The translations under genes and the position numbers were made by a program. DNA of 64,000 nucleotides from Mycolicibacterium austroafricanum (GTDB lineage: Bacteria > Actinomycetota > Actinomycetes > Mycobacteriales > Mycobacteriaceae). Location of the stretch: positions 105,918 to 169,917 of the forward strand of contig NZ_CACSIP010000001.1 in NCBI RefSeq assembly GCF_902705885.1. The letters run 5' to 3'. Shown here in pieces: positions 11,572 through 20,754 of this stretch (positions are counted from its first letter, which is position 1; the number at the start of each line of letters is the position of its first letter). A model generated the notes under the pieces. It was not told where the DNA came from, did not search any database, and saw nothing but the letters and a program-made list of their open reading frames with translations.

Positions 11572-12192
11572 GTGGACCAACGGCGGGCCCGCGGCCAACG
11601 CAACCGAGAGGCCCTGATCAGCGCCGCAACAGCGTTGTTCACCGCCAACGGCTACGAACAGACCACGGTGGAGCAGATCTCCGCCGCGGCAGGAGTGGCG
11701 CCGCGGACGTTTTTTCATCATTTCGCCGCCAAGGATGACATCTTGTTCGACGGATACGCCGAGCGCCTCGCTGAAGCCACCCGGCGGTTCAGGGCCTCGC
11801 GCTCAGACTCGCTGTGGGAGGCGCTGACCGAAGCCTCGACGGCCGTGGCGTCCGCGATCACCGACCATCCCGACATCTTCGTCGTGCGCGCCCGGCTCTA
11901 CCACAGCCTGCCCGCACTGCGGGCCAGCATGCTTCGCATCAACGAGGAATGGATCGATCAGATGGCCGGCGAGGTGGCGCGCTGGCTGCAAACGGACCAG
12001 ACGACAGACCTCCGCCCCCGGCTGGCCGCCACGCTCGTCAACGGCGCAAACCGCGCCGCGATCGACACCTGGATGTCGTGCGGCGGTGATCTGCCGACGA
12101 TCATGGCGGACGCTCTGGCCCTGCTCCGCCCGTCTATCAGCGCGATCGAGCGCGCCGACAGCGGCGGCGACGGAGGTAAACGTGCCGGATGA
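11572..12192 (+). CDS. TetR-family regulator
   Basis: A 206-residue regulator starting at GTG. The N-terminal helix-turn-helix reads TTVEQISAAAGVAPRTFFHH (about residues 29-48), followed by the standard KDDILFDGYAERL. The ligand-binding half is unlike anything I can name. It is translationally coupled to the MaoC gene and overlaps the next SDR by 11 nt, so it is co-transcribed with the genes it probably represses, most likely through the palindrome at 10671-10693. An acyl-CoA intermediate is the likely inducer, by analogy. Confidence 0.85.
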   Translation: MDQRRARGQRNREALISAATALFTANGYEQTTVEQISAAAGVAPRTFFHHFAAKDDILFDGYAERLAEATRRFRASRSDSLWEALTEASTAVASAITDHPDIFVVRARLYHSLPALRASMLRINEEWIDQMAGEVARWLQTDQTTDLRPRLAATLVNGANRAAIDTWMSCGGDLPTIMADALALLRPSISAIERADSGGDGGKRAG

Positions 12193-12931
12193 AAGCCTGC
12201 CGCTGGCGGTGGTCACCGGAGGAGCCCGCGGAATCGGCGAGGCGATCGTCGATGCCCTGGTGGACAGCGGCAATCGGGTCGCCATCGTCGACGTCAACGA
12301 CAAGGCCGTCGCACGCGCCGCAGAGCGTCCGGCTGCGCGGGCCGGACTGGTCGTTGCCCAACAGCTCTCGATCACCGATCGCGCCGCCGCCGAGGCGGCC
12401 ATGGCCGGCCTGGCCACCCGCTTCGGTCCGATCAGATCACTGGTCAACAACGCCGGAATGACTCTTCCCTCAAGCTTTCTCGACCAGACCGACGACGACT
12501 GGGATCGTATCGTCACGGTGAATCTGACGGGCACGTTCATCATGTCCCAGATCGCCGCTCGACAGATGGTCGATGCCGGGACCGGCGCGATCGTGAATGT
12601 GAGCTCGGTATCTGCACACGGCGTACGCACCGGCCCGCCCGCCTACGCCGCCGCCAAGGCCGGGGTCGAGGGGCTGAGCCGACTGATGGCGGTGCAACTC
12701 GGCCCGCTGGGTGTGCGGGTCAACACGGTGGTCGTCGGCACCACCACCACGCCATGGCTGCTGTCCCGCAAGAGCGACGATGAACTCGCCCGGATGCGCG
12801 AGAGCACCCTCACCGGTCAACTCGGAGAACCATCGGATGTCGCGCAGGCGGTGGCGTTCCTGTGTTCCAACGCAGCCAAACACATTACCGGACAGATGCT
12901 TTCGGTTTCCGGCGGGCAATGGATGCCGTGA
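12182..12931 (+). CDS. SDR-family oxidoreductase
   Basis: A 249-residue classical short-chain dehydrogenase. It has the nucleotide motif TGGARGIGEA, the NNAG motif (LVNNAGM), catalytic Ser in VNVSSVSAHG, and Tyr-Lys in PAYAAAKAG. The C-terminal ITGQMLSVSGGQWMP is family-typical. I use the GTG at 12182 because GGAGGT lies 4 nt upstream. It overlaps the TetR gene. A 3-hydroxyacyl-CoA dehydrogenase role fits the neighbours but is inference. Confidence 0.87.
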   Translation: MPDESLPLAVVTGGARGIGEAIVDALVDSGNRVAIVDVNDKAVARAAERPAARAGLVVAQQLSITDRAAAEAAMAGLATRFGPIRSLVNNAGMTLPSSFLDQTDDDWDRIVTVNLTGTFIMSQIAARQMVDAGTGAIVNVSSVSAHGVRTGPPAYAAAKAGVEGLSRLMAVQLGPLGVRVNTVVVGTTTTPWLLSRKSDDELARMRESTLTGQLGEPSDVAQAVAFLCSNAAKHITGQMLSVSGGQWMP

Positions 12932-13023
12932 TCTCAAAAAGACAGTACGATAAGACAGTTTCTGATACAGTGTTCACCGGCCGGCGGGTCCCCACCCGTT
13001 GCGCACCGATGCCAGGGGAATCA

Positions 13024-13791
13024 GTGGAATTAGAGCGACTCCTGTTCGACGTCAGCGACCACGTCGCGACCATCACCATCAACCGTCCAGAACGCCTGAA
13101 CGCCACCGACGATCTGGCGCGCTCCGAACTCGGCGCGTGTTGGGCTCGGGTCCGCGAAGATCCGGACATCAGGGTCGCGATCATCACCGGGGCCGGTGAC
13201 CGTGCCTTCTGCGCCGGCCAGGACATCCGGGCGACGGCAGAGAGCGGCATCCGCAACAAGGTGCCCGGGTCGCGCCTGCACCACAACGTCTGGAAGCCCG
13301 TCATCTGCGCAATCAACGGGATGGCGGTCGGCGGCGGCCTGCACCAGGTGGCCGACTCCGACCTCATCATCGCCGCAGAGCACGCCGAGTTGATCGACAC
13401 CCATCTGCAGGTCGGCAACGTCTTCGCCCTCGAAGCGGCAGTGCTGTTGCGGCGCATGCCGATTTCGATGGTCATGCAACTCGCGCTGATGACCAAGGCG
13501 GGCCGCATCAGCGCCCAACGGGGGTACGAGATCGGCTTGATCAACGAGGTCGTGCCCGCCAACCGGCTGCAGGCGCGTGCCCGCGAGATCGCGTTGTCGA
13601 TCGCAGAACTGTCCCCCGCGACCGTGCAGGCATCCATCAAAGCCATGTGGGCGAGCCTGGATGTCGGCCTGCACGCGGCCAACGACGTCGCCTACCGGTA
13701 CGTGCTGCACCACCAGATGACCCACCCGGACTACCACGAGGGCATGGCGGCGTTCGCCGAGAAGCGACAACCGCGATGGGTCGTCGACTGA
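13024..13791 (+). CDS. Enoyl-CoA hydratase family protein
   Basis: A 255-residue crotonase with INRPERLNAT, the oxyanion segment RAFCAGQDIRAT and NGMAVGGGLHQVADSDLI. The GTG at 13024 has AGGGGA 5 nt upstream; an in-frame ATG at 13009 is the alternative. The active-site loop (HLQVGNVFALEAAVLL) lacks the classical Glu/Gly-Gly pattern. It starts a second rightward unit after a 92-nt gap holding three ACAGT direct repeats (12942, 12955, 12967), and its TGA overlaps the ATG of the next ligase. Confidence 0.82.
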   Translation: MELERLLFDVSDHVATITINRPERLNATDDLARSELGACWARVREDPDIRVAIITGAGDRAFCAGQDIRATAESGIRNKVPGSRLHHNVWKPVICAINGMAVGGGLHQVADSDLIIAAEHAELIDTHLQVGNVFALEAAVLLRRMPISMVMQLALMTKAGRISAQRGYEIGLINEVVPANRLQARAREIALSIAELSPATVQASIKAMWASLDVGLHAANDVAYRYVLHHQMTHPDYHEGMAAFAEKRQPRWVVD

Positions 13792-15452
13792 TGGTTGCCC
13801 GCAGCGCCGCGGACACCTCCGCTTCGCGGGTGTTCACCTACGAACCGTTGCCCCACCCTCCGGTGATGCCGGCCGTGTTGAGCGCACTTACTGCCGCGCG
13901 CGGCGACAACGACTTCATCGTCGCTTCCCGTGGCGACGGAGTGGATGAACGAATCACTTACGCGCAGGCCGACTCCCGGTCGGCAGAGATGGCGCGTCGG
14001 CTGCTCGCCACCGGCATCACCAAGGGCGTGCGCGTCGGCATACTCGCCCCGAACGGTCCCGAGTTCGCCGTCGCCTTCCTCGCCGTGACCCGGATCGGTG
14101 CGGTGGCCGTTCCCATCAACACATTCTTCCAGGCCGGAGAACTCGCATGGCTGCTGCGGGACGCAGACATCCACACGGTTCTGGCCGTGGACACGCTGCT
14201 GGGCAAGGACATGCTGGACCGGCTCGGCGACGCCGCGGGTGGCCTGCAGGAGACCGCCGGTCCGCTGCATCTGCCGCAGCTTCCCCACCTGCGGAACATC
14301 CTGCCGCTCGGGGAGGTCGATCGGCACTGGCCCAGCTCCTGGCCCGAACCGATCGACGAGCCGCTTCTGGCTGCCTGCGAAGCGACGGTGCGACCGGCCG
14401 ACGACCTCGTCGTGATCTACACGTCGGGCAGCACGTCGGATCCCAAAGGCATCATCCACACCCACGAGACAGCCATCACCCATTCCCGGTTCATCGCCAC
14501 CCAGCACGAATGGACCACTGAAGACCGGGTTTACATCCCGATGGCCTTCTTCTGGGTCGGCGGGCTGGTATTCGGTCTGCTCGGACCCATGCAGACCGGC
14601 GTGGCGATCCTGACCGAGCACCGCTTCGAACCCGGTGACGTTCTGCGACTCCTGGAGGTCGAACGGGCCACCTATGCCACAGGTTTCCCACATGTCGGCC
14701 CGGCGCTGACCAACCATCCAGATTTCTCTTCCAGAGATCTGTCGAACCTACGCGAGGGCTATCAACAGGTGCTGCTGCCGCCTCAGCACCGCGCCGCCGA
14801 TCCCTCGCTGCGGGTTGCCCAACTGGGGATGACCGAGACCTGCAGCTCACATACCTGGTGGCCGCCGCACGAACAGGTCATCGAATCGAAGCGCGGCTCG
14901 CTGGGAGTGTCGGCCCCGGGATACGAACACAAGATCGTCGACGGCTGCGGCAGGGAGGTGCCCGACGGAGAGATCGGCGAGATCTGTGTCCGCGGCTGGG
15001 CTTTGATGCGTGGCATCGTCGGCAGGCAGCGCAGCGATATCGTCGACGCTGACGGCTGGTATCACACCCGAGATTCCGGCTACCGCGACGAGGACGGACA
15101 CCTTTACTTCGCCGGACGCACCGACGACATGATCAAGACGTCGGGGGCCAACGTCGCTCCGATCGAGGTCGAAGCTGCGTTGGCGCGCATCGACGGTGTT
15201 CGCATCGCCTATGTCGTGGGGATTCCGGACCCTGCCAAGGGCGCCGTGGTCAGCGCCGTCGTCGTACCCAACCAAGGAACCCAGATCAGCGCCACCGACC
15301 TCGTCGCCGCGTGCCGAAAGCAGCTGGCGGCATACAAAGTCCCGAAGAACTGGTTCATCCTGCCCGACACGGAGAAGCTGCCTTACACCACGACCAACAA
15401 GATCGACAAGACCCGGCTCATCGACCTGCTCACTGCCGGGGCGCTGCGGTGA
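13791..15452 (+). CDS. AMP-forming acyl-CoA ligase
   Basis: A 553-residue ANL enzyme with YTSGSTSDPKGIIHTHE (adenylation P-loop), the AQLGMTETCSSHTWW segment, WYHTRDSGYRDEDG, and the hinge FAGRTDDMIKTSGANV. The C-terminal Lys motif is YTTTNKIDK. Start ATG at 13791 overlaps the previous TGA. This is the second CoA ligase of the island, so at least two different free acids are probably activated, or it handles an aromatic or cyclic acid. Specificity unknown. Confidence 0.88.
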   Translation: MVARSAADTSASRVFTYEPLPHPPVMPAVLSALTAARGDNDFIVASRGDGVDERITYAQADSRSAEMARRLLATGITKGVRVGILAPNGPEFAVAFLAVTRIGAVAVPINTFFQAGELAWLLRDADIHTVLAVDTLLGKDMLDRLGDAAGGLQETAGPLHLPQLPHLRNILPLGEVDRHWPSSWPEPIDEPLLAACEATVRPADDLVVIYTSGSTSDPKGIIHTHETAITHSRFIATQHEWTTEDRVYIPMAFFWVGGLVFGLLGPMQTGVAILTEHRFEPGDVLRLLEVERATYATGFPHVGPALTNHPDFSSRDLSNLREGYQQVLLPPQHRAADPSLRVAQLGMTETCSSHTWWPPHEQVIESKRGSLGVSAPGYEHKIVDGCGREVPDGEIGEICVRGWALMRGIVGRQRSDIVDADGWYHTRDSGYRDEDGHLYFAGRTDDMIKTSGANVAPIEVEAALARIDGVRIAYVVGIPDPAKGAVVSAVVVPNQGTQISATDLVAACRKQLAAYKVPKNWFILPDTEKLPYTTTNKIDKTRLIDLLTAGALR

Positions 15453-16120
15453 CCACAGAAGCCTCGGATCTGACCCTGGAGCAACGCGTGGCCAGGCTCG
15501 AAGCGCTCGACGAGATCCGTCAACTGGCGGCCAAGTACACCGTGGCACTGGACATGCGGGATCTCGACTCGCTGGTCAACCTGTTCGTCGAGGACGTCGG
15601 TGTCCCGGGGAAGCGCCGCGGTCGGCAGGCTTTGCGTAACTGGTACGACACCGAGATGCGGCATTCACTGCTGGGCTCCGCCCACGGTGTACTAGGCCAT
15701 GTCATCGACATCCACGGTGCCGACGAAGCCTCCGGTCTGGTCTACTCCCGAAACGATCTCGAGACTGAAACAGCCTGGTTCATAGAGCTTCTCGCCTATC
15801 TCGACAGTTACCAGAGATGCGGCGGTCATTGGTTTTTCCTGCGTCGCACCCCGTTGTTCTGGTACCAGAGCGACATCACCGATCCCCCGATCGGTCCGGA
15901 CAAGATGCGATGGCCCGGTTCAGACCCACACCGCGGCACTTTTCACGATGCCTTTCCCTCATGGGAGACGTTCTGGAATGCCGACCGCGGACGTCTCGAC
16001 GCGCCGGTACCGGCCCCCGCGCCGGTCGGCGCGTGGCTGCGGACGCTGCGCCGGGGTACCGCCATGCCGCGGGTCGACCCCACGGGACGCACCGCAGACC
16101 TGCCAGGGCACCCGCGATGA
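15449..16120 (+). CDS. SnoaL/NTF2-like protein
   Basis: A 223-residue protein beginning with GTG that overlaps the ligase stop (GTGA). The first ~150 residues have the SnoaL_4 pattern: LEALDEIRQLAAKYTVALDM, DLDSLVNLFVEDV and the strand-rich core HVIDIHGADEASGLVYS. A Pro-rich and Arg-rich tail follows. Such proteins occur beside acyl-CoA ligases and dehydrogenases and may be hydratases or isomerases. It overlaps the acyl-CoA dehydrogenase start by 4 nt. Confidence 0.75.
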   Translation: MTTEASDLTLEQRVARLEALDEIRQLAAKYTVALDMRDLDSLVNLFVEDVGVPGKRRGRQALRNWYDTEMRHSLLGSAHGVLGHVIDIHGADEASGLVYSRNDLETETAWFIELLAYLDSYQRCGGHWFFLRRTPLFWYQSDITDPPIGPDKMRWPGSDPHRGTFHDAFPSWETFWNADRGRLDAPVPAPAPVGAWLRTLRRGTAMPRVDPTGRTADLPGHPR

Positions 16121-17247
16121 CGTCCATTACACAAGGCTTCGCCCTCTCCGAGGAACAGCACGATCTGCGCCGCACCGTCCGGTCATTTCTCGCCGCGAAG
16201 TGCACCGAGGAACGGGTGCGCGAGGTCATGGCCGGCGACTCCGGATACGACCCGGCGGTCTGGCAACAGATGTCCGACCAGCTTGCCCTTCAGGGCCTGG
16301 CGATTCCTGAACACTTCGGTGGCCTCGGCTTCTCGCTCGTCGAACTCGGAATTGTTATGGAGGAGATGGGCCGCGCCCTACTGCCCTCCCCCTTCCTGGC
16401 ATCGGTGGTGTTGGCCGGTGGTGCGCTTCTGCACAGTGGCGACGAGTCGGCAGCTCAACGATGGCTTCCCGGAATCGCGTCGGGGCGCACCATCGCCACG
16501 CTGGCATTGACCGAGGAAGCCGGCAGCTGGGATGTCGACTCGGTGACGATGCGGGCGGAGCGCAGCGGAGACTGCTGGATTCTCGACGGGGTGAAGAACT
16601 TCGTCCTCGACGGCCATGTCGCCGACATGGTCGTGGTGGTGGCCCGAACCGACGCCGGACTGTCGCTGCTGACCGTGGAGAATCCGACCGAGCGGGTCAA
16701 CCGACGAACCCTGTCCACCCTGGACCCTACGCGCAGGCAGGCCCGACTGGAATTCACGGGTACGCCGGCCACGTTGGTGGGCACGGACGGTGGCGCAGCG
16801 CCGACCCTGCGCCGTGCGCTCGACGACGCCGCGGCTGCGTTGTCCGCTGAGCAGGTGGGTGGCGCCCAGCGCTGTCTGGACATGGCCGTGGAGTACGCCA
16901 AAGTGCGCCGGCAGTTCGGTAAGCCCATCGGCTCCTTTCAAGCTATCCGGCACCGGTGCGCCGACATGCTGCTCGACGTCGAATGCGCGCGCGGCGCCGC
17001 GCAGTACGCGCTGAGCGCTGCGGCTCAGAACGACGAGACGCTGCCCGCGGCTGCCTCCATCGCCAAGGCGTACGCGTCCGAGGCATACGAACGCGCGGCT
17101 GCCGCCAACATTCAAATCCACGGCGGGATCGGCTTCACCTGGGAACATCCGGCCCACCTCTATTACAAGCGGGCCAAGTCGTCCGGACATCTGCTGGGGA
17201 GCGCGGGACATCACCGCAGGCAGCTGGCCGACAGGACCGGCATCTAG
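16117..17247 (+). CDS. Acyl-CoA dehydrogenase family protein
   Basis: A 376-residue flavoenzyme. N-terminal helices (FALSEEQHDLRRTVRSFL), LALTEEAGSWDV in the flavin-binding beta domain and the C-terminal QIHGGIGFTWEHPAHLYYKR are ACAD signatures. The usual catalytic Glu region reads GGIGFTWEHPAHLYYKRA, giving a Glu in the family-typical place. Mycobacterial FadE proteins of this size often work as heteromers with a second FadE; the fragment at base 1 or a distant paralogue could be the partner. A 217-nt gap follows without a recognisable gene. Confidence 0.87.
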   Translation: MTSITQGFALSEEQHDLRRTVRSFLAAKCTEERVREVMAGDSGYDPAVWQQMSDQLALQGLAIPEHFGGLGFSLVELGIVMEEMGRALLPSPFLASVVLAGGALLHSGDESAAQRWLPGIASGRTIATLALTEEAGSWDVDSVTMRAERSGDCWILDGVKNFVLDGHVADMVVVVARTDAGLSLLTVENPTERVNRRTLSTLDPTRRQARLEFTGTPATLVGTDGGAAPTLRRALDDAAAALSAEQVGGAQRCLDMAVEYAKVRRQFGKPIGSFQAIRHRCADMLLDVECARGAAQYALSAAAQNDETLPAAASIAKAYASEAYERAAAANIQIHGGIGFTWEHPAHLYYKRAKSSGHLLGSAGHHRRQLADRTGI

Positions 17248-17464
17248 CCGCAGCGACCATCGTGTCGGCCCGCGGCGGCGTTCCATCAGAATCGGTGCCG
17301 CCCCTCGCCTCCACCTCGGAGTGCGCATATGAACGAGGGGTGTCATATTGGCATGTTTTGCGCCACCATCCGACGCTCCATCCGGCACCGGTAGAACACC
17401 GACCGCGTATTTGTCGCGTAACATTTCTCGAACTGAGTGATTACCGATGGGGGTAAGGAGCGAA

Positions 17465-18076
17465 ATGTCGACCGACTCGGCCGCGTCCGGCCTCACCGAA
17501 ACCGATGAGTTCGATCGCCGGGATCAGATCCTGGAGGCGGCCAACCAGTGCTTCACCCAGCTGGGGATCCACCGCACGAGCGTGCAGGACGTCGCACGGA
17601 TGGCCAATGTTTCCCGCGGCACCGTGTATCGCTATTTCGAAGATCGCAATGTCCTGATCGACGCTGCCATCGAGTTCGGAGCGCAGAAGTTCTATCGACT
17701 GGTCGCCGACGCGATGGCCGAGAAGACGACGCTGGCGGAGAAGCTGGGCGCCATGGCGGAAACGCATGCCGCGATCCTGCTCGATCACCGCACGCGCAAC
17801 CGCCTGATGGCCGACGACAGCGAGTTGATGCGGCACATGATCGCCGATGGCGACACCGCGGTCCGAAGGTCGACCCAGTTCCTGATGCCCTACGTCAAGG
17901 ACGCCCAGGAGCGCGGCGAGGTCGGCGGTTCCGTCGACGTCACCGCCGCCAGCGAGTGGCTGGCCCGCATCATCTACTCGTTCTCGACGGTCAATGAGGC
18001 ACAGACCTTCGACATGTCCAAGCCCGACACAGTGCGACGCTACGTCGAGACCTTCGCCATCAACGGTCTGCGCTGA
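17465..18076 (+). CDS. TetR-family regulator
   Basis: A 203-residue regulator. The HTH is TSVQDVARMANVSRGTVYRY. The start at ATG 17465 is chosen because AAGGAG lies 4 nt upstream; an in-frame ATG at 17447 is less well placed. The C-terminal half resembles regulators of fatty-acid or aldehyde genes only in general shape. The gene stands alone, followed 31 nt later by an inverted-repeat operator and the aldehyde-dehydrogenase pseudogene, a likely target. Confidence 0.85.
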   Translation: MSTDSAASGLTETDEFDRRDQILEAANQCFTQLGIHRTSVQDVARMANVSRGTVYRYFEDRNVLIDAAIEFGAQKFYRLVADAMAEKTTLAEKLGAMAETHAAILLDHRTRNRLMADDSELMRHMIADGDTAVRRSTQFLMPYVKDAQERGEVGGSVDVTAASEWLARIIYSFSTVNEAQTFDMSKPDTVRRYVETFAINGLR

Positions 18077-18107
18077 TCGCCCACCACTTTGTTCTGGTGA
18101 TCCAACT

Positions 18108-18130
18108 GAACAAATTGTGTACTATTGTTC
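18108..18130. promoter_or_regulatory. Inverted-repeat operator upstream of the aldehyde dehydrogenase
   Basis: GAACAA-N11-TTGTTC, 23 bp in total, the same overall geometry as the site at 10671. It ends 40 nt before the ATG at 18171. Either TetR of the island could bind it; the one at 17465 is adjacent. Confidence 0.55.
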
Positions 18131-18170
18131 TCCAGTGTGGCTGGAGGCCAGTACCCAGTTCAGGAGATTC

Positions 18171-19645
18171 ATGGCAGACATGTGGCGCGAAGAGCGGATG
18201 CTGATCGGCGGTAAGTTGGTCCCCGCCCGCGATGGCCGCACCTTCGACAACGTCAACCCGGCCACCGAGGAAATCATCGGTGTCACCGCAGACGGTGGTG
18301 CAGATGACATGGCTGCCGCAATCGCGGCAGCACGGACCGCGTTTGATGACACCGAATGGTCTACCGACCATGGGCGTCGTGTGGCGTGCATCCGGCAGCT
18401 GCACGCGGCCTTGGCCGGGCACGCAGACCAACTCCGCTCCTCGGTGGTGGCCGAGGTGGGATGTCCGGTGACGCTCACCTACGGCCCACAGATCGAAGCG
18501 CCCCTCGCCGGTGTGCAGTGGGTGGCAGATCTTGTGCAGGACTACGCCTGGGAACAGGATCTCGGCTTTGCCGAACCTTTCGGCATGAGAACCCAGCGCT
18601 TCATCCGACGCGAACCAGCCGGAGTAGTGGCTGCGATCACCCCGTGGAATTATCCGGTGCAGATCAACCTCGCCAAAATGGTTCCCGCCTTGGCGGCCGG
18701 CAACACCGTGGTACTGAAACCAGCGCCCGACACCCCCTGGAGCGCAACTCTTCTCGGTCAGATCATCGCTGAGGAGACCGACATTCCGGCTGGTGTGGTC
18801 AACATCGTGACGTCCTCGGCTCACGGGGTCGGCCGACAGCTCTGCGAAGACCCGCGCGTCGACATGATCTCCTTCACCGGATCGACGGCCACCGGCAGCC
18901 GCATCATGGCTGCTGCCTCGGCGACCATCAAGAAGGTTTTCCTCGAGCTCGGCGGTAAATCCGCGCTCGTGGCCCGGACGACGCCGATATCGGCGCGGTC
19001 GCAACATCAGCAGCCTTCGCGGCCACCACTCACGCAGGCCAGGGCTGCGCCAATACGACGCGACTGCTACTGCCGCGCAAGAGGTACGACGAGGGCGTTC
19101 AAGCGCTCACCGCGGCGCTGGACGGTTGGCCCTTCGGTGATCCGACCGACCCGTCGAATCTCATGGGCCCGCTCATTCGCGAGGAACAGCGCCAGCGCGT
19201 CCTGGGTTACATCGAAACCGGCATCGCCGAGGGCGCCAGCGTGGCGGCCGGAGGAGGCATCCCCGGCCATCTACCGAAAGGCTTCTACGTGGAGCCGACC
19301 GTGCTGACCGACGTTCATCCGGACGCAACGGTAGCCCAGGAGGAGATCTTCGGTCCGGTGCTCGCCGTCATCGCCCATGACGGAGACGACGACGCGGTGG
19401 CGATTGCCAACAACTCGCGGTACGGGCTGTCGGGTGCCGTCGTCAGCACCTCGCATGACCGCGCCCGGGCAGTTGCCAACCGCATGCGGACCGGAACTGT
19501 GAACGTCAACGGCGGAGTCTTCTACGGCGCCGACGTACCGTTCGGCGGCTACCGGCAAAGTGGCATAGGCCGCGAGATGGGCGTCGCGGGTTTCGAGGAG
19601 TACCTCGAGATCAAGGTGATCGCGGAGGGAGCCCGCAATGGCTGA
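18171..19645 (+). pseudogene. Aldehyde dehydrogenase, frameshifted
   Basis: The frame from ATG 18171 encodes MADMWREERMLIGGKLVPAR through LELGGKSALV, then goes out of frame near 18975. The correct continuation (DDADIGAVATSAAF, the catalytic-Cys segment HAGQGCANTT and IFGPVLAVIAHDGDDDAVAI) is in the +2 frame and runs to 19645. The span is 1475 nt, one less than a 491-residue gene needs, so a single base appears lost between the catalytic Glu and Cys motifs. This is either a true null mutation, programmed shifting (no slippery site seen) or a sequencing error. It is closely related in type to the intact enzyme at 37284. Confidence 0.82.
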
Positions 19646-20396
19646 GCGTTCGTTGGCAGGTCGGCGCATCGTTGTCGTCGGAGCCTCTGCCGGCATCGGC
19701 CGAGCCTTTGCGATTCGCGCTGGGAAGGAGGGCGCCAAGATGGTGCTCGCCGCCAGGCGCGAAGAGCGCCTCGCCGAAGTGGTCACGGACTGCGTCGGCG
19801 CCACCACAGTATCGGCCGACGTCCGGATTTCGGCGGACTGTCAGCGCATCGGGCGGGTCGCGCAGGAGGTGCTCGGGAACGTCGATGTGCTGCTGGTGTC
19901 GTCGGGCTACGCGCCACTGAAGATGTTCAGCGACACCACAGCCCAGGATTGGCGGGACGTGTTCGAAACCAACGTCATCGGCGTGCACGAAGTGATCCGC
20001 GCACACCTACCGGTCCTGACGCCGTCGGCCATCGTGGCGGTGCTGTCGTCGGATTCGGTTGCCAACCCGCACACGGCTTTGGGTGCCTACTCCTCGAGCA
20101 AGGCCGCGCTGGAACGCTGTCTGCAACAGTGGCGGATCGAACACCCCGGCTACCGCTTCAGTTGTGTCGAGGTCGGCGGCACCGTCCCCACCGATTTCAC
20201 ATCGGCCTTCGATCCGGAAGTTCTCGACGTCGCGCTCCATGAATGGCTGCGCCGTGGCCTGGTCCAAGAGGCAAGGATGACACCCGAGGCCGTGGCCGAG
20301 GTACTCGCCGGCACCATCGCCTCGGCCGTTGAGCAACCCGGGGTGGGCCTGCAGCACATCACCGTTGTCTCTCCAACCGGACCGATGCGCACGTGA
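19638..20396 (+). CDS. SDR-family oxidoreductase
   Basis: A 252-residue SDR with the cofactor motif VVVGASAGIGRA, the basic AARREERL after beta-2 (suggesting NADPH), catalytic Ser in VLSSDSVAN and Tyr-Lys in AYSSSKAAL. The usual NNAG motif is replaced by VSSGYAP, so the family is divergent. The start ATG overlaps the end of the aldehyde dehydrogenase by 8 nt, so both were an operon. A possible role is oxidation of an alcohol feeding the aldehyde dehydrogenase. Confidence 0.83.
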   Translation: MAERSLAGRRIVVVGASAGIGRAFAIRAGKEGAKMVLAARREERLAEVVTDCVGATTVSADVRISADCQRIGRVAQEVLGNVDVLLVSSGYAPLKMFSDTTAQDWRDVFETNVIGVHEVIRAHLPVLTPSAIVAVLSSDSVANPHTALGAYSSSKAALERCLQQWRIEHPGYRFSCVEVGGTVPTDFTSAFDPEVLDVALHEWLRRGLVQEARMTPEAVAEVLAGTIASAVEQPGVGLQHITVVSPTGPMRT

Positions 20397-20451
20397 GTGG
20401 CGCGATCTCGCGGACAACCTGTCTGTGTCGTGACGAGGAAGGAGATCAACC

Positions 20452-20751
20452 ATGATCAAGAACGGCACCCGGCTACAGAGCCAGGTCGACCAGACCCAGG
20501 TCATCGTCGTGCGCAGTGCGGACAGCGTCGATGACCTGCGCTGCGGAGGCGCCCCGATGGTTCTCGTGGGATCCGGCGGACTCAGCGGCGCCCCCGACCC
20601 TGGACTCGCCACCGGCACCGCGATGGGAAAACGTTATACCGACGACTCCGGCGCCGAGGTTCTGGTGAGCAAGGCGGGCCAGGGGACATTGAGTATCGGC
20701 AAGACACCACTGGACCTCAAGGAGGCCAAACCCCTGCCGGCCAGCGACTGA
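20452..20751 (+). CDS. Small conserved actinobacterial protein of unknown function
   Basis: A 99-residue protein, ATG preceded by GGAAGGAGA. Visible features are an N-terminal strand-rich part (QVDQTQVIVVRSADSVDDLR), a single Cys in LRCGGAPM, a Gly-rich middle and a C-terminal VLVSKAGQGTLSIG. No transmembrane segment or signal peptide. I recall similar proteins beside acyl-CoA ligases in other actinobacteria but cannot name a family. It is 3 nt from the DUF427-thioesterase gene, so they are co-transcribed. Confidence 0.7.
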   Translation: MIKNGTRLQSQVDQTQVIVVRSADSVDDLRCGGAPMVLVGSGGLSGAPDPGLATGTAMGKRYTDDSGAEVLVSKAGQGTLSIGKTPLDLKEAKPLPASD

Positions 20752-20754
20752 GCA

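Noticed and set aside
18108..18130. KstR or KstR2 operator
   Set aside because: Spacing GAAC-N15-GTTC does not fit AAC-N2-GTT or the KstR2 pattern.
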